NCBI GenBank assembly: GCA_045630285.1
Contig: JAZQSX010000032.1
Span: 1 to 64,000 of the forward strand
DNA: 64,000 nucleotides
Reading direction: 5' to 3'
Source: RGIG3009 sp045630285
GTDB lineage: Bacteria > Bacillota > Clostridia > Oscillospirales > Acutalibacteraceae
The notes beneath the pieces were generated by a model that ran no database searches, had not been told where the DNA came from, and saw nothing but the letters and a program-made list of their open reading frames with translations. How positions within the stretch are numbered: position 1 is the first letter of the stretch; every line of letters starts with the position of its first letter. The translations under genes and the position numbers were made by a program. This document shows, piece by piece, positions 42,307 through 51,595 of the stretch.

Positions 42307-43518
42307 ATGCTGATCGTACAGAAATTCGGCGGCAGCTCCGTCGCCGATGCCGAACGAGTGATGCGTGTCGCTGACATTATCACCCGCACCTATCGGCAGG
42401 GAAATGAGGTCGTCGTCGTCGTTTCCGCTCAGGGCGACACCACCGATGATCTCATCGAAAAAGCCAACGAGATCAACCCCAAGGCCAGCAAGCGTGAAAT
42501 GGATATGCTGCTCGCTTCGGGCGAACAGATCTCGATCGCTCTGCTCGCCATGGCGATCGAAAAGCTGGGTTGCCCCGCTATTTCGCTTCTTGGCTGGCAA
42601 GCGGGCTTCCGCACCAATTCCAAATATTCCAACGCACGGATCAAGAAGGTAAACTCCGAGCGCATCCGTGCAGAGTTGGATAAGAACAAGATCGTCATCG
42701 TCGCCGGCTTCCAGGGCCTGAACAAATACGATGACATCACCACCCTCGGCCGTGGCGGTTCGGATACCAGCGCCGTTGCCATTGCCGCTTCGATGCACGC
42801 CGATCTGTGCCAAATCTACACCGACGTTGACGGCGTATACACTGCCGACCCGCGCAAGGTACCGGGCGCTATCAAGCTCGACGAGATCACGCACGACGAA
42901 ATGTTGGAACTCGCCACGCTCGGCGCACAGGTGCTGAACAACCGCTCTGTGGAAATGGCAAAGAAATATGGCATTGAACTGGAGGTTCTCTCCAGCATTA
43001 CTCAGAAACCCGGTACCAAAGTGAAGGAGGTCACCAACGTGGAAAAAATGTTGATCACCGGTGTCGCAAAGGACACCAGCATCGCCCGTATTGAGATTGT
43101 CGGTTTGCCCGACTCGCCCGGCATCGCCTTTAAGGTGTTTGCCCTGGTTGCACAGGCTCACGTCAACGTCGATATCATCCTGCAGTCTGTGGGCCGTGAC
43201 GGCACGAAGGATATCTCCTTTACCGTTCCGGAAGCCGACGGTGAAAAGACGGTTGCCGCTGTGAAAGAGTACTGCGAACGCCTTGGCGTCAAGAAGATCA
43301 ATTGCGATACCGACCTCGCCAAGATCTCGATCGTCGGCGCCGGTATGGAGACGCACGAGGGCGTGGCTTCCAAGATGTTTGAGGCTCTGTCGGATGCCAA
43401 TATCAACATCCAGACAATCTCCACCAGCGAGATCAAGATCTCGGTGCTGATTGACCGCAAGGACGCTGACCGCGCCGTCGCCTCGGTACACAGCAAGTTC
43501 TTCGACACCGACGATTGA
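42307..43518 (+). CDS. lysC: Aspartate kinase
   Basis: Phosphorylates aspartate, the first step to lysine, threonine and methionine. The 403-residue protein has the start LIVQKFGGSSVADAERV, the kinase core with GRGGSDTSAVAIAA and YTDVDGVYTADPR, and two C-terminal ACT domains (about 265-400) that bind the inhibitor. A GGAGGAC site precedes the ATG. It is the last gene of the ACT-hom-lysC operon, ending at a terminator. Confidence 0.97.
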   Translation: MLIVQKFGGSSVADAERVMRVADIITRTYRQGNEVVVVVSAQGDTTDDLIEKANEINPKASKREMDMLLASGEQISIALLAMAIEKLGCPAISLLGWQAGFRTNSKYSNARIKKVNSERIRAELDKNKIVIVAGFQGLNKYDDITTLGRGGSDTSAVAIAASMHADLCQIYTDVDGVYTADPRKVPGAIKLDEITHDEMLELATLGAQVLNNRSVEMAKKYGIELEVLSSITQKPGTKVKEVTNVEKMLITGVAKDTSIARIEIVGLPDSPGIAFKVFALVAQAHVNVDIILQSVGRDGTKDISFTVPEADGEKTVAAVKEYCERLGVKKINCDTDLAKISIVGAGMETHEGVASKMFEALSDANINIQTISTSEIKISVLIDRKDADRAVASVHSKFFDTDD

Positions 43519-43539
43519 TCTCTTCCCCTATACGATCAA

Positions 43540-43575
43540 AAGCCGGCACAGATGCAAACGCATCCGTGCCGGCTT
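43540..43575 (+). terminator. Terminator after lysC
   Basis: A stem of 16 pairs with one mismatch (43540-43555 with 43560-43575) and a 4-base loop is followed by a TTCTGTTTTCTG tract. Confidence 0.88.
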
Positions 43576-43590
43576 CTGTTTTCTGTATTC

Positions 43591-43619
43591 TTGAATTCCT
43601 CCGCCCGCTATGATATAAT
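43591..43619 (+). promoter_or_regulatory. Promoter of the DUF6472-hemW unit
   Basis: TTGAAT (43591-43596) and TATAAT (43614-43619) are 17 bases apart, 18 bases before the DUF6472 start. Confidence 0.82.
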
Positions 43620-43637
43620 ACGAGCGAGGTGAAACCA

Positions 43638-43817
43638 ATGGCTGAGTGGAATTGCGAGGAATGTGATTACTTCGATTACGACGAGGAGACCGACACCTAC
43701 GACTGCCTGATGAATCTCGATATGGACGACTTCGAGCGATTTGCGTTTTCCAAGCAGGAACGGTGTCCTTTTTTTCGAATTCGTGACGAATATCGCATCG
43801 TTCGCCGCCAAAATTGA
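43638..43817 (+). CDS. DUF6472 family protein
   Basis: A 59-residue, very acidic protein (MAEWNCEECDYFDYDEETD). Cysteines in CEEC, DTYDCLMNLD and RCPFF form a four-Cys arrangement likely to hold zinc. The pattern matches the small DUF6472 family of Clostridia; the function is unknown. The ATG at 43638 has GAGGTGA at good spacing; a GTG 9 bases upstream overlaps that site. The hemW-like gene follows 30 bases later. Confidence 0.82.
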   Translation: MAEWNCEECDYFDYDEETDTYDCLMNLDMDDFERFAFSKQERCPFFRIRDEYRIVRRQN

Positions 43818-43847
43818 CCGTTTTTTTGCTAATTTTTTCGAAAGAGG

Positions 43848-44972
43848 GTGGTCAAACTGCCGATCGGTTTGTATCTGCACGTCCCATTTTGCGTATCCAA
43901 ATGCCCGTATTGCGATTTTTATTCGGTAGCAGCAACCGATCTTCAGTTGGACGCCTACACGGACGCTTTGGCAAACTCCCTCGCCGATTGGTCGGCAAAA
44001 ACCGGTAAAACCGCCGACACGCTGTATTTCGGCGGCGGTACCCCCTCGCTGCTCGGCGCCAAACGCATCGCCCGTCTCGTCAGTACCGCACGACGACTGT
44101 TTTCCATTCCGGATGACGCAGAGATCACGTTAGAGGCCAACCCCGGCGATGCTCTGAATGAGGTGTTTCCCGCCTTCGCCGCAGCGGGCGGCAATCGATT
44201 GTCACTCGGGATGCAATCCACCAACGATGCCCAGCTGCGTGTCCTCGGAAGACGTCATACCGTCTCGCAGACCGAAGCCGCAATCCGCTCTGCCGTGAAA
44301 GCGGGAATCGCCAATTATTCGCTGGATATTATGCTCGGCACGCCTAACCAGACCACCGACGACGTGCAGCACGCCGTCTCGTGCTGTGCGCAGTGGGGGG
44401 CATCACACGTGTCAGCGTATCTCTTGAAGCTCGAAAGCGGCACACCGTTTGCGCTCTCTCCCCCGCCACTTCCCGATGAGGATACCACCGTTTCGCTGTA
44501 TCATACGGTTGCGGAAGCTTTGGAACAGCACGGCTACCACCAGTATGAAATTTCCAATTTTGCGAAGCCGGGGCTGGAAAGCCGACACAATTTGAAATAC
44601 TGGAATCTCGATCCGTATCTCGGCATCGGCCCGTCGGCGCATTCTTTCCTCGACGGAAAACGATTGGCGTATCCCCGCTCACTTGCGGATTTCCTGGGCG
44701 GTAACCCGCCGACAGCGGAAAGCCCCACCCCCACCGCCATTTCCGAAGGCTCTGCTGAGGAATATGCCATGCTGCGGCTGCGGCTGACTGCCGGTCTGCG
44801 TGAGGATGAGTTTGTCGCCCGCTTTGGCGCACCGATCCCTGCCGCCTGGCGGCAAAAAGCGGCGGCGCTCCCTCCCTCGTTGATCGCTGTCGACGGCGAC
44901 GGCCTGCGCTTGACCCGTGACGGCTTTCTTGTCTCCAATGCGATCCTTTCCCGCTTGCTGGGTACCGTATAA
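43848..44972 (+). CDS. hemW: Radical SAM heme chaperone HemW-like protein
   Basis: A 374-residue radical SAM protein of the HemN/HemW family. The iron-sulfur cysteines Cys15, Cys19 and Cys22 (CVSKCPYC) are present, followed by YFGGGTPSLL, LEANPG, RLSLGMQSTND and YSLDIMLGTPNQT. The extra Cys that follows the CxxxCxxC in true coproporphyrinogen dehydrogenase HemN is replaced by DFY, favouring HemW, which hands heme to proteins. The start is uncertain: the GTG at 43848 lies directly on the AGAGGGTGG site, but no better start is seen. Confidence 0.9.
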   Translation: MVKLPIGLYLHVPFCVSKCPYCDFYSVAATDLQLDAYTDALANSLADWSAKTGKTADTLYFGGGTPSLLGAKRIARLVSTARRLFSIPDDAEITLEANPGDALNEVFPAFAAAGGNRLSLGMQSTNDAQLRVLGRRHTVSQTEAAIRSAVKAGIANYSLDIMLGTPNQTTDDVQHAVSCCAQWGASHVSAYLLKLESGTPFALSPPPLPDEDTTVSLYHTVAEALEQHGYHQYEISNFAKPGLESRHNLKYWNLDPYLGIGPSAHSFLDGKRLAYPRSLADFLGGNPPTAESPTPTAISEGSAEEYAMLRLRLTAGLREDEFVARFGAPIPAAWRQKAAALPPSLIAVDGDGLRLTRDGFLVSNAILSRLLGTV

Positions 44973-44975
44973 ATC

Positions 44976-45003
44976 TTGACATTTCGTCGACGGATAGTAT
45001 AAT
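44976..45003 (+). promoter_or_regulatory. Promoter of the hydrolase gene
   Basis: TTGACA (44976-44981) and TATAAT (44998-45003), both consensus, are 16 bases apart and lie 34 bases before the ATG. Confidence 0.87.
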
Positions 45004-45036
45004 GGAATAGACCACACTGTTAAAGGAGTTTTCACT

Positions 45037-45756
45037 ATGTATGATAACGCTGTAATCGACCGTTTTGTATTTGAAGATCGTGAAGCGATCGTCGTGCATC
45101 CCACCGTACCGGCTAACGGTCGTTGGATCTGGAAAGCAGAATACTACGATGCATTTCCGAACTTTGAAGAGGCGATGATCGAGAAAGGATACCACATCTG
45201 CTATCTCGGCCACCCCACTCGCTGGGCACCCGACAGTGAGGTCGAAGCCAGTGCCGCTTTTTTGCGATACGTAGCGGAGACCTATAATCTGGAGACCCGT
45301 GGCGTTGCTGTCGGCATGAGCTGCGGCGGCCTGATGTCTGCCCGCTTGGCAGAGGCTCATCCCGAACTCATCGCCGTTCTGTATCTTGACGCTCCCGTGA
45401 TGAATATTTTGAGTTTGGCAGGTCTCGGTGAGGCGCCGTTTGTGGAGCAGTTCCACATTGAGCTCCTCAACACCTATGGTTTCAACAAAAGTTCTCTGGT
45501 CGCCTTCCGTGGCAGCCCGATCGACAATATGAAGCCGCTGCTGGAGCACCGTATTCCTGTGATGATGATCTACGGCAATGCCGATAACGTGGTTATCTAC
45601 GCAGAGAACGGTAAAATCCTGGAGGATTACTACCGTGCAAACGGCGGCACGATCAAGGTCATCTGCAAATCGATGTGCAACCACCACCCGCACGGCTTGA
45701 CCGATCCGCAGCCGATCATTGATTTTGTGGAAGAGCATTTTGGCGAAGCAATCTAA
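45037..45756 (+). CDS. Alpha/beta hydrolase
   Basis: A 239-residue soluble hydrolase. The nucleophile elbow is GMSCGG with Ser95; an acid lies in YGNADNVV and the His in NHHPHGLTD near residue 212, giving a plausible catalytic triad. There is no signal peptide, so it acts in the cytoplasm. The family is broad (esterase, acyl hydrolase), and the substrate cannot be told. It is monocistronic with a consensus promoter and a strong terminator. Confidence 0.88.
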   Translation: MYDNAVIDRFVFEDREAIVVHPTVPANGRWIWKAEYYDAFPNFEEAMIEKGYHICYLGHPTRWAPDSEVEASAAFLRYVAETYNLETRGVAVGMSCGGLMSARLAEAHPELIAVLYLDAPVMNILSLAGLGEAPFVEQFHIELLNTYGFNKSSLVAFRGSPIDNMKPLLEHRIPVMMIYGNADNVVIYAENGKILEDYYRANGGTIKVICKSMCNHHPHGLTDPQPIIDFVEEHFGEAI

Positions 45757-45766
45757 CCTATAAACG

Positions 45767-45798
45767 AAAAGGCATCCAACCGAGGTTGGATGCCTTTT
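45767..45798. terminator. Bidirectional terminator
   Basis: A stem of about 13-14 pairs (45767-45780 with 45785-45798) and a 4-base loop with T tracts on both strands stands between the convergent hydrolase and RluD-like genes. On the minus strand it would end the long miaB-to-rluD gene run. Confidence 0.9.
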
Positions 45799-45799
45799 T

Positions 45800-46711
45800 T
45801 TATAGCTTACGCAATTTTTCGAGATACGCTTCAAAATACGGCGGCAAGCCGCTGTCAAATTCCAGATATTCGCCGCTGATCGGATGCACAAACCCGATAC
45901 AGCGTGCGTGCAAGCACTGCCCCTGCAGCTCCGCAGGTTGCTTTGCACCGCCATATACCGTATCGCCCGATACAGGGTGTCCCAGGTAGGCCATATGCAC
46001 ACGAATCTGGTGCGTGCGTCCCGTTTCAAGCTTGAGCCGCACATACGAGTAGCCCGGAAACTCCTCCAGCACCGTATAATGCGTGATCGCCTGCTTGCTG
46101 TTACGCTCGGTCACCGCCATTTTCTTACGGTGAACCGGGTGACGACCAATGGGAGCATTGACCGTTCCTTCCCGCTCACGCAAATGGCCAACGACCACTG
46201 CCTCGTATATACGGGTAAAGCTGTGTTCCTTAATCTGCTCCGCCAAACCTTGATGTGCACGGTCGCTTTTGGCAACAATCAACAACCCACTGGTATCCTT
46301 GTCAATACGGTGTACGATACCGGGTCGCATCACGCCGTTGATGCCCGACAGCCCCTCGGGGCAATGGGCAAGCAGCGCATTGACCAGCGTACCGTCGGGA
46401 TTGCCGGCGGCGGGATGAACCACCATGCCTTTTGGCTTGTTGACCACCAGCAGATCCGCATCTTCATACACAATGTCAAGCGGAATATCCTGCGGCTGTG
46501 CCTCGCACGGTTGTAATTCCGGTATCACTACCGTCAACACGGTATTTTGCGAGAGACGGGCGCTTTTTGCAAGCGCCCGTCCATTTACTGTTACATTACC
46601 TTGCTCCAACCATTTCTGCGCAGCGGCACGGGTAATCGACAGTGCCTCCGACAGAAAGCGGTCTGCTCGCTCCCCCTCAGCCTCCGGAGGAATCGTCAGA
46701 TACTGTTCCAT
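45800..46711 (-). CDS. rluD: Pseudouridine synthase, RluA/RluD family
   Basis: Isomerises uridines in 23S rRNA or tRNA. The 303-residue protein has an N-terminal S4 domain (about 14-62, RADRFLSEALSITRAAAQKW), then the catalytic domain with VVNKPKGMVVHPAAGNPDGTL and HRIDKDTSGLL, Asp137 being the catalytic residue. The ATG at 46711 follows GGAGGAC and overlaps the end of lspA by 35 bases. It is closest to RluD/YlyB; the exact target uridine is not known. Confidence 0.93.
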   Translation of the reverse strand: MEQYLTIPPEAEGERADRFLSEALSITRAAAQKWLEQGNVTVNGRALAKSARLSQNTVLTVVIPELQPCEAQPQDIPLDIVYEDADLLVVNKPKGMVVHPAAGNPDGTLVNALLAHCPEGLSGINGVMRPGIVHRIDKDTSGLLIVAKSDRAHQGLAEQIKEHSFTRIYEAVVVGHLREREGTVNAPIGRHPVHRKKMAVTERNSKQAITHYTVLEEFPGYSYVRLKLETGRTHQIRVHMAYLGHPVSGDTVYGGAKQPAELQGQCLHARCIGFVHPISGEYLEFDSGLPPYFEAYLEKLRKL

Positions 46712-47192
46712 TTGCGTCCTCCGTCGTTGATGCTTTCTTATCCTCATACACAAAGCAGAAGAAGATTAAGAGCAAAACCGAACCGACTACCACGAAGCAG
46801 TCTGCCACGTTGAAGATCGGGAAATCCATAAACGTCACTTTCAGAAAGTCGACGACATACCCCAGCAGCAACCGATCGATAAGATTGCCAATACCACCCG
46901 CCAAGATCAGTGTGGCACTCAGGTTGAACAGCTTGTAGTGGCGGAATTGGCCGAACAAGACGAAAGCACCCAAGGCGATCATAACGATCATCGTGATAAC
47001 AACCAAAAACCACCGCTCATCCGAGAGAATGCTGAATGCGGCACCGGAGTTTTCCGTGTAGGAAAAATCCAACACGCCGGGAATCACCGTAACGGCATCG
47101 CCGTTGCGAAGGTACATAACCGACAACCATTTGGTGAGCTGATCGAGCCCGACCAACACCGCCGTTATTGCCAAAATCATGCACTGAAACAT
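46677..47192 (-). CDS. lspA: Lipoprotein signal peptidase
   Basis: Cleaves signal peptides of prolipoproteins in the membrane. The 171-residue protein has four membrane helices and the two catalytic Asp residues, Asp115 in GYVVDF and Asp131 in FNVADC, with GGIGNLIDR between. The C-terminus is a Ser/Thr/Asp-rich tail longer than usual (about 150-171). GAGGAGGGG lies 4 bases before the ATG. It would process the lipoproteins at 6438 and 9647. Confidence 0.96.
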   Translation of the reverse strand: MFQCMILAITAVLVGLDQLTKWLSVMYLRNGDAVTVIPGVLDFSYTENSGAAFSILSDERWFLVVITMIVMIALGAFVLFGQFRHYKLFNLSATLILAGGIGNLIDRLLLGYVVDFLKVTFMDFPIFNVADCFVVVGSVLLLIFFCFVYEDKKASTTEDANGTVSDDSSGG

Positions 47193-47210
47193 CGGACCCC
47201 TCCTCTCATC

Positions 47211-50006
47211 TTACAGACCGAGCAGCGCGGCACAACGGGCGCACAAGCCGGCTGCTTCGCCGTCTTCCTTGACCGTATCGCTGTAGGACCAGCAGCGGCA
47301 GCACTTGCCGCCGTCAGCATGAGCCACCGAAACAGACAAGCCGTCCACCTCGCCGGTGTACTCACCGACGCCTTCGCCGCAAACCTCAACCTGCGACACG
47401 ATCAGCACGGTCGGCAGCTGGTCTTCCACCAATTTCACAAAAGACAACAGTTCCGGCTTACAATACAGCGTCACCTTCGCCTCCAGCGAGCTGCCGATCA
47501 GCTTGGCAGCACGGGCGGTCTCCAGCACTTTCTGCACATCGTCACGGATCGCATGAATGCGTGCCCACTTTTCTTCGAAAGCGGGATCGGAAACCAGCTT
47601 CGGCTGCGGGATCTCGTTAAGCAACACCGAACGAGCGTCGTCCTCGACCGTGTGCGGCATAAAGGACCAGATCTCTTCGGCGGTAAACGCCAGAATCGGA
47701 GCCAACATACGAGTCAACGTATTCAAGATCCGATAGATCGCCGTCTGTGCAGCACGGCGCTTTTCGCCGTCCTTCGCCTCGACATACAGGCGATCCTTCA
47801 GTACATCTAAGTAGAAGTTGGACAGATCCACCACGCAGAAATGGTGCATCGCATAGAACGCATCGTGGAACTCGTAATTTTCATACGCTTCACGCACGGT
47901 TGCCACGACCTGCTCCAAGCGAAGCAGTGCCCAGCGGTCAATATCCAGCAGCTTGTCATCCGCCACGCAATCCGTATTGGGATCAAAGTCGTGCAGGTTG
48001 CCGAGGATGTAGCGTGCGGTATTGCGCACCTTACGATACGCCTCGGAGAGCTGCTTCAGAATATCCTTCGACAAACGAACGTCCACACGATAATCCAGCG
48101 AAGCGACCCACAAGCGCAGAATTTCCGCACCGTAGTCCTTAATAACCTCATCGGGTGCGATCGCATTGCCCAGCGATTTGTGCATCGCCTTACCCTCGCC
48201 GTCCACGACCCAACCGTGAGTCAGTACGGCCTTATACGGCGCCTTGCCGGTGCAAGCCACCGACGTCAGCAAGGAGGACTGGAACCAACCACGATACTGG
48301 TCAGCGCCCTCCATGTACAGATCGGCAGGATTGGTCAGCTCCGAACGCTCATCCAACACAGCGGCATGGGTGGAACCGGAGTCAAACCACACGTCCATAA
48401 TATCGCTTTCCTTGCGGAAATGATGACCACCACAATGCGGGCAGGTCGCACCCTCGGGAAGGATCTCGTCCGCCTCGTGGGTATACCAACCGTTGGAGCC
48501 CTCACGACGGAACAGCTCGGAAACGGATTTGATAAATTCGCCGTCGATGATCGGCTCGCCGCATTCCTCGCAATAGAAAATCGGGATCGGCACGCCCCAC
48601 AAGCGTTGACGGGAAATACACCAGTCGCTGCGCTCACGCACCATCGAGGTGATGCGGTCCTCGCCCCAGGCAGGCATCCATTTCACTTCCTGAATGGCGC
48701 GCACAGCGTCGTCTTTGAAACTGTCTACCGAGCAGAACCACTGCGCCGTAGCACGGAACAGCACCGGCTTCTTGCAGCGCCAGCAGTGAGGATACTGGTG
48801 AACGATCTTCTTCATAGCGAGCAGCGAACCGGTCTTGTCCATATGAATGGCAATCGCTTTGTTCGCCTCGTCGGTCGTCATACCGGCACAGATCGGGCCG
48901 GCCTCTTCGGTCATACGACCTTCGCCGTCAACCGGAACCACGATGCCAATCTGCTCGTATTTCTTACAGACGTTAAAGTCATCCACACCGTGGCCGGGTG
49001 CCGTATGAACACAACCCGTGCCGCTCTCCAGCGTGACGTGATCACCCACAATGATCAGCGATTCACGGTCAAGGAACGGATGCTTCGCCGTCATATATTC
49101 CAATTCCTGACCCGTGAAGGTCGCCAGCACGGTGTAATCCGTGATACCGGCAGCCGCCAGCGTTTCCTCGGTCAGTGCTTCCGCCAGAATGTAATTCTCC
49201 TCGCCGCACTTGACCACCTGATAGGTGAAGTTCGGACCAAGGCAGATCGCCAGGTTCGCAGGCAACGTCCAGGTGGTGGTCGTCCAGATCACGAACGAAG
49301 TTTTCGCAGGGTCCACGCCCTTCGCAGACAACACGCCACGCTCGTCCGCCACCGGGAACTTAACGTACACCGAGTAGCAGGGATCCTCACCGTATTCGAT
49401 CTCCGCCTCTGCCAATGCCGTGTGGCATTCTGCGCACCAGTACACCGGCTTCAGGCCCTTATAAATGTACCCCTTGGTCGCCATTTCGCCAAACACTTCG
49501 ATCTGGCGGGCTTCAAACTCGGGGCGAAGGGTAATATACGGATTTTCCCAGTCACCAAGCACACCCAAACGCTTGAACTGCTCGGTCTGATCGTGAATAT
49601 ATCCCTCGGCGAACTCACGGCAAATGTCACGCAGCTCGACCGGAGACATCGACAACGCCTTGTCCACGCCAACCTTGGCACGTGCCTTCAATTCAATGGG
49701 CAGACCGTGCGTATCGAAGCCGGGTACAAACGGAGATTGGTAGCCACTCATATTGCGATAGCGCACGATCATATCCTTGATGATCTTGTTGAGCGCCGTG
49801 CCAATGTGAATGTTACCGTTGGCGTACGGAGGGCCATCGTGCAGAACAAAACGGGGCTTACCCTCGTTCTTCTTCACGATCTCCTCATACGTATGCTCAT
49901 TGTCCCACTTCTCGAGAAATTGCGGCTCCCGCTGCGGCAAATTACCACGCATCGGGAACTCGGTCTGGGGCAGATTCAGTGTCTGATTGTAATCCTGCTG
50001 TTGCAT
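47211..50006 (-). CDS. ileS: Isoleucyl-tRNA synthetase
   Basis: Charges tRNA-Ile and edits valine. The 931-residue class I enzyme has the HIGH motif (PYANGNIHIGTALNK), the CP1 editing domain (about 190-390), a KMSKS-like loop that reads K606-A-M-H-K-S611, the anticodon domain, and a C-terminal zinc finger (CCRCW and LCARC). The ATG follows AAAGGAG. No T-box leader is present, since divIVA ends 30 bases upstream, so it depends on operon transcription. Confidence 0.97.
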   Translation of the reverse strand: MQQQDYNQTLNLPQTEFPMRGNLPQREPQFLEKWDNEHTYEEIVKKNEGKPRFVLHDGPPYANGNIHIGTALNKIIKDMIVRYRNMSGYQSPFVPGFDTHGLPIELKARAKVGVDKALSMSPVELRDICREFAEGYIHDQTEQFKRLGVLGDWENPYITLRPEFEARQIEVFGEMATKGYIYKGLKPVYWCAECHTALAEAEIEYGEDPCYSVYVKFPVADERGVLSAKGVDPAKTSFVIWTTTTWTLPANLAICLGPNFTYQVVKCGEENYILAEALTEETLAAAGITDYTVLATFTGQELEYMTAKHPFLDRESLIIVGDHVTLESGTGCVHTAPGHGVDDFNVCKKYEQIGIVVPVDGEGRMTEEAGPICAGMTTDEANKAIAIHMDKTGSLLAMKKIVHQYPHCWRCKKPVLFRATAQWFCSVDSFKDDAVRAIQEVKWMPAWGEDRITSMVRERSDWCISRQRLWGVPIPIFYCEECGEPIIDGEFIKSVSELFRREGSNGWYTHEADEILPEGATCPHCGGHHFRKESDIMDVWFDSGSTHAAVLDERSELTNPADLYMEGADQYRGWFQSSLLTSVACTGKAPYKAVLTHGWVVDGEGKAMHKSLGNAIAPDEVIKDYGAEILRLWVASLDYRVDVRLSKDILKQLSEAYRKVRNTARYILGNLHDFDPNTDCVADDKLLDIDRWALLRLEQVVATVREAYENYEFHDAFYAMHHFCVVDLSNFYLDVLKDRLYVEAKDGEKRRAAQTAIYRILNTLTRMLAPILAFTAEEIWSFMPHTVEDDARSVLLNEIPQPKLVSDPAFEEKWARIHAIRDDVQKVLETARAAKLIGSSLEAKVTLYCKPELLSFVKLVEDQLPTVLIVSQVEVCGEGVGEYTGEVDGLSVSVAHADGGKCCRCWSYSDTVKEDGEAAGLCARCAALLGL

Positions 50007-50036
50007 TATTTTATCTCCTTTAGCAAACTGTTCGCA

Positions 50037-50804
50037 TTACTTGCGCTTTTTGCGACGGCTTTTCGGCTCATCGTCATCGTCTGCACTAATGTCATAGTCA
50101 TTGCCGAACTTCAAATTCGAAAACCGTGAAACCGGTTTCATATCCTGTTCTTGCTCCGGGATCGCCACGACCTCTTCTACCGGCGGTGCCACGATCACGT
50201 TGTCATCGGCCGACGCTTCCTCCACCACGGGAATCGGGATCTCAGCCGTTACACTTTCCGGCGGAGCCACCGGAACGACCACAGTCTCCTCCACCGGTTG
50301 TGCTTCCATCGGTTGCTCTTCAATCGGCTTCTCTTCAACCGGCTTTTCCTCAACCGTTTCTGCCTGCTCAGGAATCAAACGAAGCAGCTCCAGATGCTCC
50401 TTATACATCGTCAGCATACGTGCTTTGAACGCTGCAACCTCGTCCTGAACCTTCTTCAGTTCACGGCGAGCATCCTCGACCTGCGTCAGCACCTCCTGGT
50501 GCGCTTTTTCCGCTTCGCACTTCGCCTCGTCAATGATCTGCTGTGCCTTCACCGCAGCTTCACGAAGCACGTTGTCACCCGTACGCTGTGCATTGAGCAA
50601 AGCGGAACGAATGGTATCCTCATCGTTGCGATACTCCACGAGCTTGTCGGCAAGTATCTTCATTTTTTGAGTGAGTTCCTCTTTTTCCTGCATCAACTGC
50701 TGGACGGTATCCACGCAAGCGTCAATAAAGTCGTCCACCTCTTCGGCACGATACCCACGGCCTCGGTTAAATTCAACGTTGCGAATACTCTCCAATGTCA
50801 TCAT
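50037..50804 (-). CDS. divIVA: DivIVA domain cell-division protein
   Basis: A 255-residue protein that recognises curved membrane at poles and septa. The N-terminal DivIVA motif (LESIRNVEFNRGRGYRAEEV) is followed by a long coiled coil (about 25-150), then a Pro/Glu/Val-rich linker with repeats of the type EKPVEEKPIEEQPMEAQP, and a Lys/Arg-rich C-terminus (SRRKKRK). Two ATG codons in a row follow GAAGGAGG. It sits in the usual place behind ylmH. Confidence 0.94.
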   Translation of the reverse strand: MMTLESIRNVEFNRGRGYRAEEVDDFIDACVDTVQQLMQEKEELTQKMKILADKLVEYRNDEDTIRSALLNAQRTGDNVLREAAVKAQQIIDEAKCEAEKAHQEVLTQVEDARRELKKVQDEVAAFKARMLTMYKEHLELLRLIPEQAETVEEKPVEEKPIEEQPMEAQPVEETVVVPVAPPESVTAEIPIPVVEEASADDNVIVAPPVEEVVAIPEQEQDMKPVSRFSNLKFGNDYDISADDDDEPKSRRKKRK

Positions 50805-50827
50805 AAGAAACTCCTCCTTCAATCACA

Positions 50828-51595
50828 TTAAATATACTGTTCCAAGCGAACGATCAGCCGCCCTTTACGGGTCGGCGGACCGATTTGTGCCACACGAAAC
50901 CGTCCCGAACCCCGCACCGACAGCACGTCTCCTTCACTGACAGTGGCCGAGCCGGAGAGTGCCGGCATATGGTTCAGCGAAACCGCTCCGGCGGCAATAC
51001 GACGCGCCGCTTCCTCACGAGACGTGCGCAACGCAACGTGCAGTACGGCATCCAAGCGAGGGGACGGCACCGTATCCTGCCATTCACGGAACTCCCGCCG
51101 CACGACGATCTCACCGCTGTACGGGTATTCGGCTTTGACGCCCTCCGAACCGATTTTCGTCACCGATTCCGCCAAAAAAGGCGCCAGTTCTTCATCCGCC
51201 AGCACGATCGACAATCCCGGGGTACAAACGATATCCCCCACTTTATCACGGCGGATCCCCGTTGCCAACACCGCACCCAGTACATCGCGGTGCGTGAGGT
51301 TGGCGATCGCACGGTAGCGGAAAGCGACGGCACGAATGGGAAAATCGTCCTCGTTTATCGGGATAAACGAGGGGAAAACGCCCAAAATCGTGCGTTCTGC
51401 AGTCGAATAGCCACCAAAAAACAGGGCGTCCGACATGCCCTTTTCATGCAAGACGGCTCGTGCCACCGCTTGTTGATGTTCATCAAGGAAGCCAACAAAA
51501 CGGGGACACGAGCGTACGTTACACAGATAACATGCATCCTCTATGCGGGCGCGCAGCAGTGCGTCCTCCTCGGATACATCAGAAATACAGGCCAT
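50828..51595 (-). CDS. ylmH: YlmH-type S4 RNA-binding protein
   Basis: A 255-residue protein of the division cluster. The C-terminus is an S4 domain (about 180-250, RLDAVLHVALRTSREEAARR and VSEGDVLSVRGSGRF), while the N-terminal part has the YlmH-specific FGGYSTAERTILGVFPSF. Relatives are linked to ribosome quality control and to septum placement. The start at 51595 has CTGGAG upstream and overlaps the sepF end by 17 bases. Confidence 0.92.
   Translation of the reverse strand: MACISDVSEEDALLRARIEDACYLCNVRSCPRFVGFLDEHQQAVARAVLHEKGMSDALFFGGYSTAERTILGVFPSFIPINEDDFPIRAVAFRYRAIANLTHRDVLGAVLATGIRRDKVGDIVCTPGLSIVLADEELAPFLAESVTKIGSEGVKAEYPYSGEIVVRREFREWQDTVPSPRLDAVLHVALRTSREEAARRIAAGAVSLNHMPALSGSATVSEGDVLSVRGSGRFRVAQIGPPTRKGRLIVRLEQYI

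Noticed and set aside
44344..46044. A 566-residue leftward open frame
   Set aside because: It runs antisense across hemW, the hydrolase gene and a bidirectional terminator into the RluD-like gene, all of which have clear families and start signals.
47841..50129. A 762-residue plus-strand open frame
   Set aside because: It is antisense to ileS and divIVA and has no family resemblance or ribosome binding site; same codon-bias effect.
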